A DNA stretch of 64,000 bases from Bifidobacterium sp. ESL0682 (GTDB lineage: Bacteria; Actinomycetota; Actinomycetes; Actinomycetales; Bifidobacteriaceae), in the NCBI RefSeq assembly GCF_029392815.1, contig NZ_CP113942.1:186001-250000 (forward strand), given 5' to 3'. The notes under the pieces were generated by a model. The model worked only from the letters and a program-made list of their open reading frames with translations, had not been told where the DNA came from and did no database searches. How positions within the stretch are numbered: the stretch's first letter is position 1; each line of letters opens with the position of its first letter. Of this stretch, positions 60,001-64,000 are shown piece after piece. The position numbers and the translations under genes are program-made.

Positions 60001-60714
60001 GCGATCATCGACACCGGCAGCGGCAACGCGTGGCCGCTCATACCCGGCCCAGACGGCATGCACGGCTACGCGTCCGGCAGCCCTGCGGCCGACCACGGCG
60101 TGTTCCAGGGGTGGGCCATCACCCGAACGTCGGCACGGCCCAACAGCTGCACCCCCGGCTCCCACTGCAGCCTCGGCACCAGCCTGCCCATCACGCCGGG
60201 CGAACACGACTGGATCCCCTACTACGCCGTCTGGCGCGAGGTCAAAACCCCCACGGTCACCGGCGTGAAACGCGACCCGACCACCAACCAAGTCACCGTC
60301 ACCGGCACCGCCACACCCCTGACAGCCAACGACGGGCTCGACGTGTGTGTGGGTGCGGCCGGGTGCGCGAATGTGGCCATCGACGCGACCGACGGGCACG
60401 GCACCACGCTGGCCTACGACGGCAGCACCAGCCACACATGGACCCGCGTCATCAACGCCGGCGACCTGGCAGGCGGCGACACCACGGTCACCGCCACGCT
60501 GGGCAGCACGGACACCTACCGCACCGGCACCCCGCAGGTCTACAGCATCCCCGCCAACGGCACATGGAGAATCGCCGGGTTCTACCAGCACCAGATGCCT
60601 TTGACCGGCGGACGCCGGCAATGGGCCCTCCTCGCAGCCCTCGGCCTGGCGCTGGCCGTCGTGGCCGCCGCCGGCATCGCCAACAACCGCCGGCAGCAAA
60701 AACACCACGCATGA
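54018..60714 (+). pseudogene. Giant BspA-like/InlB-repeat cell-wall-anchored surface protein, interrupted by two frameshifts
   Basis: The reconstructed protein is about 2232 aa. A signal peptide (GVVAFIVSAGMVFAVPAPAASA) is followed by a Ser/Gln-rich disordered region to about residue 330. Then come a BspA-type (DUF285) leucine-rich repeat block with MFMRCYNLSDSG, MFEYCYGLYQPT and FSGWTVGTNYP repeats, a run of InlB/Listeria-Bacteroides repeats (for example GKVFGNWATAADGTGSTF), a second DUF285 block (nt about 58300-59000), more InlB-type repeats, and a sorting signal MPLTG, membrane helix and basic tail. The frame breaks at G7 54248-54254 (G8 needed) and at 55684 (a second T restores MFWNCYSLRSPDF). 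It is probably an adhesin. GC rises sharply from the 5' to the 3' end. Confidence 0.85.
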
Positions 60715-60891
60715 CGAGTCGTGCCCGCCGCGGCTTCTGAACAGTGGCGGGCGGCATCAGCACTGGTGTCTTACTGAATAAATAAGCGTGTGAAGCGTCA
60801 AACCAAAACGATTCGACACCTCGCACGCTGATAATCAAATACTTCCTGTCTGGTCAAAAACCTAAGCCTACCGGGCAGGAACCAATAAATA

Positions 60892-60937
60892 GGGTGCCGA
60901 CGCTAATCAAACCCAAACCAACCGAGCGTCGGCACCC
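60892..60937. terminator. Terminator between the surface protein and ABC genes
   Basis: Perfect 13-bp arms GGGTGCCGACGCT (60892-60904) and AGCGTCGGCACCC (60925-60937) surround a 20-base loop, with TTCTACTTTT after it. It lies between convergent genes and could act in both directions. A separate GCCCGCC/GGCGGGC pairing lies at about 60723-60755. Confidence 0.75.
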
Positions 60938-60968
60938 TTCTACTTTTAGCGGATTAGGTAGTCGGCTT

Positions 60969-62372
60969 TCAGAATGAGTAAATCTTGTCGGCTTTGGCCT
61001 CGTAGTCGGTTTCGCCGGTCTCATCTGCTGTGTCCTCGTAATCGGGTTCGTCGGCTTTACTGTCTGTTTCGCCGTTGCTGTTGGCTTGTGCTTCCACATT
61101 GATGCCGGGAACAATGACGATGATGCAGCGCTTCGGATCCTGTGCGTGTGCCAGACGGGAAAGCAAGTCGAGAATGGTGTCGCGGTCATCCTGTTCGAGG
61201 CCGCCTACAGGATCGTCGGCGACAATCACCGTGGCTTCGCAGCAGATGGCGCGGGCGATAGCCAGGCGGCGCTGGTTGACGGGCGATAGCTCGCCTGCTG
61301 GCACGCCCGTGGCGGCTTCGTCGAAGTCGACGGTTTTCAGCACATCACGCGCCGCTTCGGGGATCGGCTTTAGGAAGGTGCGTCCGGAGGCTCGCATGGT
61401 GAACGTGATGTTGCCGAGGGCGTCAAGGTCGTCGCGCATACTGTAGCGTTGCGTGATCAGGCCGATGCGATGGCCGCGAATCTCATTGGTTTCAAGCTCC
61501 AGTAGGCTTTGGCTCTTAGCCATGACCTGGCCGCTGTCCGGGCGATAGAAACCTGAAGCGACCGCGAGCAACGTGCGCCGCTGTTCATCGTCGGCGCCGA
61601 CAATGGCGTAAAGCGAACCGGCGAAGAACGACCAATCGATGTTGTCAAGCACATCACGGCCGGATTTGTGGTCGGTGAGGGTGACGTGGTCGAACGCAAA
61701 CGTCGGGTTGGGTTTCAAGAGAATGTCCGTCTCGGCGATGGTCTCCTTGTCGAGACGCGAAGAGAGTGCGGTTGCCGGATCGATGATGGGCGATTGCGCC
61801 TCGTGGGTCTCCAGCTCTTCTTCCTCTTCTGCCGCAAGTCCCAGAGTCTCGTTGACGCGCTTGGCGTTGGACGCCGCGACTGTGTCGGGAAGTGACTTGT
61901 CTTCGCCGTTTTCTGCTGAAGCCTTGTTGTCAGTATTGGCATTAGTGCCCGTATTAGCGTCGGCTTTGGTCTCGGCATCAGCATCGACTGATTTGTGGTT
62001 TTCAGCTTCGTTGGTTTCGGATTCCTCATTAGCGTTGCCGTTATTGGCCGATGCCGTTTGAGTTGATCGCAAAACGGATGCTTGTTCATCCGTGCCCGCC
62101 GAAGGATTTTCGTCCGCATCGTCGTCCTCGGCCGAGTCGTCGGCATCGGCTTTCGTGGCAAGATTGGCGAAATCAAGAGCGTTGTCGTCATCGTCGAACA
62201 CGACATCATAGTCGACTGCTGCAGCCGTTTCTTCGGCCCCATTGGTGACCTCAGTGCTGGCGGCTTGATTCTCGTCCGCCGCGTTGTTGACGTCCTTGGT
62301 TTCCTTGGCGTCTTTGGCGTTGTCCGTATCGCTGTTCATGGCTTCGTCTTTCGGATCGGTGTTGTTGCTCAT
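60969..62372 (-). CDS. ABC-transporter ATP-binding-like protein with degenerate nucleotide-binding motifs and long acidic N-terminus
   Basis: The C-terminal part (about residues 220-440 of 467) has the fold order of a MacB/LolD-type ABC ATPase. The motifs are eroded: the Walker A position reads VGADDEQRRTLLAVASG with no GK[ST], the signature reads GELSPVNQRRLAIAR, and Walker B is VIVADDPVGGL with Asp where the catalytic Glu is expected. Q-loop LITQRYS and a D-loop-like GGLEQDD remain. Residues 1-210 are Asp/Glu/Asn/Ala-rich and disordered. The first codon overlaps the permease stop in ATGA. It is probably a regulatory or structural partner rather than an active ATPase. Confidence 0.82.
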   Translation of the reverse strand: MSNNTDPKDEAMNSDTDNAKDAKETKDVNNAADENQAASTEVTNGAEETAAAVDYDVVFDDDDNALDFANLATKADADDSAEDDDADENPSAGTDEQASVLRSTQTASANNGNANEESETNEAENHKSVDADAETKADANTGTNANTDNKASAENGEDKSLPDTVAASNAKRVNETLGLAAEEEEELETHEAQSPIIDPATALSSRLDKETIAETDILLKPNPTFAFDHVTLTDHKSGRDVLDNIDWSFFAGSLYAIVGADDEQRRTLLAVASGFYRPDSGQVMAKSQSLLELETNEIRGHRIGLITQRYSMRDDLDALGNITFTMRASGRTFLKPIPEAARDVLKTVDFDEAATGVPAGELSPVNQRRLAIARAICCEATVIVADDPVGGLEQDDRDTILDLLSRLAHAQDPKRCIIVIVPGINVEAQANSNGETDSKADEPDYEDTADETGETDYEAKADKIYSF

Positions 62373-63739
62373 GCTTCAGCCTCCGTGTCGTCTTTCGGCG
62401 CTTGACCTTCGTGGTCATCAATGTTGCTATTATTCCGAGTATCGAACACGGGCGTTATGCGAGCGAACGCAGCCCGCAGGAACGCGAGAACAGCCAAAAT
62501 GGCCACAATGGCGATGCTGTACCACATGGCCATCCAGCAATCCGATACCGCCGGCGTCGCGATGCCGGAATCCAGCGCAGATCCGAGCGGGCGTGCGCAC
62601 AGCGCTCCGGCCACGCCTCCGACCAGCAGTCCTGGAACCGTAGGCATCAGCATCTCGAGGACGAATTGCCAGCCCAAGCGGCTACGGGTCACGCCGATGA
62701 CCATATCCATCCTGATTTCGTCGGTGCGTCGGCGCAAACCAAGGCCAACCAGCAGGAGCAAGATGATTCCCGCGACAACATAGAGCCCGATGCGCACCTT
62801 GTTCATCACCGAAGTAAGCCTGTCCAAAGGCTTCAGCGAGGCGTTGTAACGGTCGAGCGTCGGGGAGGTGACTTCATAGCCCTTCGGCAGTTTCATCGAC
62901 TTGACCGCTTGGGCGAAGGCCTTGTATTCGTCGGTGCTTCCCAGCCCAAAACCGATGTCGAAATGGGGCGCCGCCCAGCCCTTGCCGTTGATGTCGAGAA
63001 GAGCGTTTTCGGTGAAGGTGCTAGAGCTCGTGTAGATGGTGTTGTCGCGGTTGTCTTTGGCGAGCTTGGCGTCGCTGCCGTTGCCGGCAGGCGCCGGATC
63101 GGTGTAGGTGTAGATGCCGCGTACCTTGAAATCGTACGTCTTGCCGGCGTCGGTCGAGTTGGCGAGTTTGAAGGTGCTGCCCACGCGCAGGTTGTTCTTG
63201 CTGGCGAAGGCCTTGGAGACGAGCACGTCTTTGCTGCTCTTGGACTGATAATCGAGCGCCTTACCTTGGGTGATCTTGAAGCGACCCTCTGGGTTGATGC
63301 TGATGCTGCTGTTGTCGTACAGGTTATAGAGTAGGGTTTCGCCGCCGGTCTTGTCGGCGCTTTCGTCACCGGTGCCAGCGATGGCCTTGACGGTACCTGT
63401 CTGACGCATCGGCAGGGAGAAGTTGATGGAGAATTTAGCGTCTTGTGTGCCGATTTGCTGTACCGCCGACGCGTATGTGTTGTAATCATCGAAGCTCAGG
63501 TATTTTTTAACGCTTGCTGAATCGTCGCCTTTGAGCTTGCTTTTCATCTCCGCTGTCGGCCGGATGACGGCGATGGGGGATTGCTCCGCGTAAGTTTCGC
63601 CATGTGCCTTGCTGCTTGCACTATCGACGGCTGTGGCAAAAACGACGCCGAAAATCATGACCGCGGTGACGAGCAGCATCATCATGCTCCGCCATTTGTG
63701 GCGTCTCACCGTTGACCAGGCATTGGTTAGCACGAACAT
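62369..63739 (-). CDS. FtsX/MacB-like ABC permease
   Basis: This 456-aa membrane protein has one N-terminal helix (WRSMMMLLVTAVMIFGVVFA), a large extracytoplasmic domain (about residues 40-320) and three C-terminal helices (IGLYVVAGIILLLLVGLGL, PTVPGLLVGGVAGALCA, WYSIAIVAILAVLAFLRAAF). This is the FtsX/MacB topology, used for mechanotransmission or lipoprotein/peptide export. It is followed with a 4-base overlap by the degenerate ABC protein. AGGAG precedes the ATG at about seven bases. Substrate unknown. Confidence 0.85.
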   Translation of the reverse strand: MFVLTNAWSTVRRHKWRSMMMLLVTAVMIFGVVFATAVDSASSKAHGETYAEQSPIAVIRPTAEMKSKLKGDDSASVKKYLSFDDYNTYASAVQQIGTQDAKFSINFSLPMRQTGTVKAIAGTGDESADKTGGETLLYNLYDNSSISINPEGRFKITQGKALDYQSKSSKDVLVSKAFASKNNLRVGSTFKLANSTDAGKTYDFKVRGIYTYTDPAPAGNGSDAKLAKDNRDNTIYTSSSTFTENALLDINGKGWAAPHFDIGFGLGSTDEYKAFAQAVKSMKLPKGYEVTSPTLDRYNASLKPLDRLTSVMNKVRIGLYVVAGIILLLLVGLGLRRRTDEIRMDMVIGVTRSRLGWQFVLEMLMPTVPGLLVGGVAGALCARPLGSALDSGIATPAVSDCWMAMWYSIAIVAILAVLAFLRAAFARITPVFDTRNNSNIDDHEGQAPKDDTEAEA

Positions 63740-64000
63740 ACATTTCTCCTGCGTTCAGGCCCGTTCGCGACGCGCAAGGTCTGCATCAGGCGCGCAAAAG
63801 GGCATCACATGTTTCCTGCCGTCATGGCTTGCACTACTTTCGATGCTAGGCCGCAGCATAGGCAACAAGCCCAAGTATATGTGCCCAAGCTTGACTTGAG
63901 CGTGCAAAACCTCAAGAAATATTTAAAGTTTTCTGTGAATTCGGTTTTTGGGGAGCGGTTTGTGTTTCGCTGATCGTTTCGGCGTGGGATGCTGTGGCGT
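63740..64000. other. Upstream region of the FtsX-like operon, no gene seen
   Basis: The last 261 bases hold the ribosome site of the FtsX gene and presumably its minus-strand promoter. CTTGGGC occurs twice about 14 bases apart on the minus strand near 63865-63885. No credible coding frame reaches the window edge. Confidence 0.4.

Overview
The window looks like a chromosomal segment of a Bifidobacteriaceae member, most likely Bifidobacterium. The support is a moderately high GC content, a lactate-utilisation lutABC set, sugar ABC operons that lack their own ATPase (as is usual when one ATPase encoded elsewhere is shared), sortase-dependent pili, LacI-type local regulators and a dense set of plant-arabinan glycosidases. 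There are no rRNA genes, CRISPR arrays or intact insertion sequences. One tRNA gene (tRNA-Ala, anticodon CGC) is present.

Layout. 1-6.5 kb: the 3' end of an unknown gene, a HAD phosphatase, tRNA-Ala, lutABC (minus strand) behind a promoter with a palindromic operator, and a DedA membrane protein. 6.5-13.7 kb: an AT-rich gap, then a sortase-dependent pilus locus (large tip adhesin, SpaA-like backbone pilin, class C sortase). 13.7-19.7 kb: a LacI-regulated ABC operon ending in a GH172 enzyme, with two copies of the palindrome TCGAAACGTTTCGA. 19.8-24.3 kb: an esterase, rsmI and a GH127 beta-L-arabinofuranosidase. 24.4-44.3 kb: an arabinan island with seven glycoside hydrolases (six GH43, one GH27), a LacI-family regulator, an ABC transporter (binding protein plus two permeases) and an MFS sugar symporter. 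44.3-54 kb: tatD, two tandem kup potassium transporters, a GH51 arabinofuranosidase and an HD-domain protein. 54-60.7 kb: one giant cell-wall-anchored BspA-like/InlB-repeat protein. 61-63.7 kb: an FtsX-like permease and an ABC protein whose ATPase motifs are degenerate.

How the genes fit together. Three paralogous GH43 arabinanases are predicted to sit in three places: wall-anchored (LANTG), lipoprotein, and cytoplasmic. Products would enter through the ABC and MFS transporters and be finished by cytoplasmic GH43, GH51, GH27 and GH127 enzymes. Variants of one 14-bp palindrome, TTACAACGWTGTAA, precede most of these transcription units. They are the probable operators of the LacI protein encoded at 29916-30989.

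Eight genes carry eleven single-base frameshifts, almost all in short homopolymers, and all lie in surface or glycan genes. Sequencing error, real decay and phase variation cannot be separated from the sequence alone. A second cross-gene pattern is the presence of long hydrophilic low-complexity inserts in otherwise conserved enzymes.
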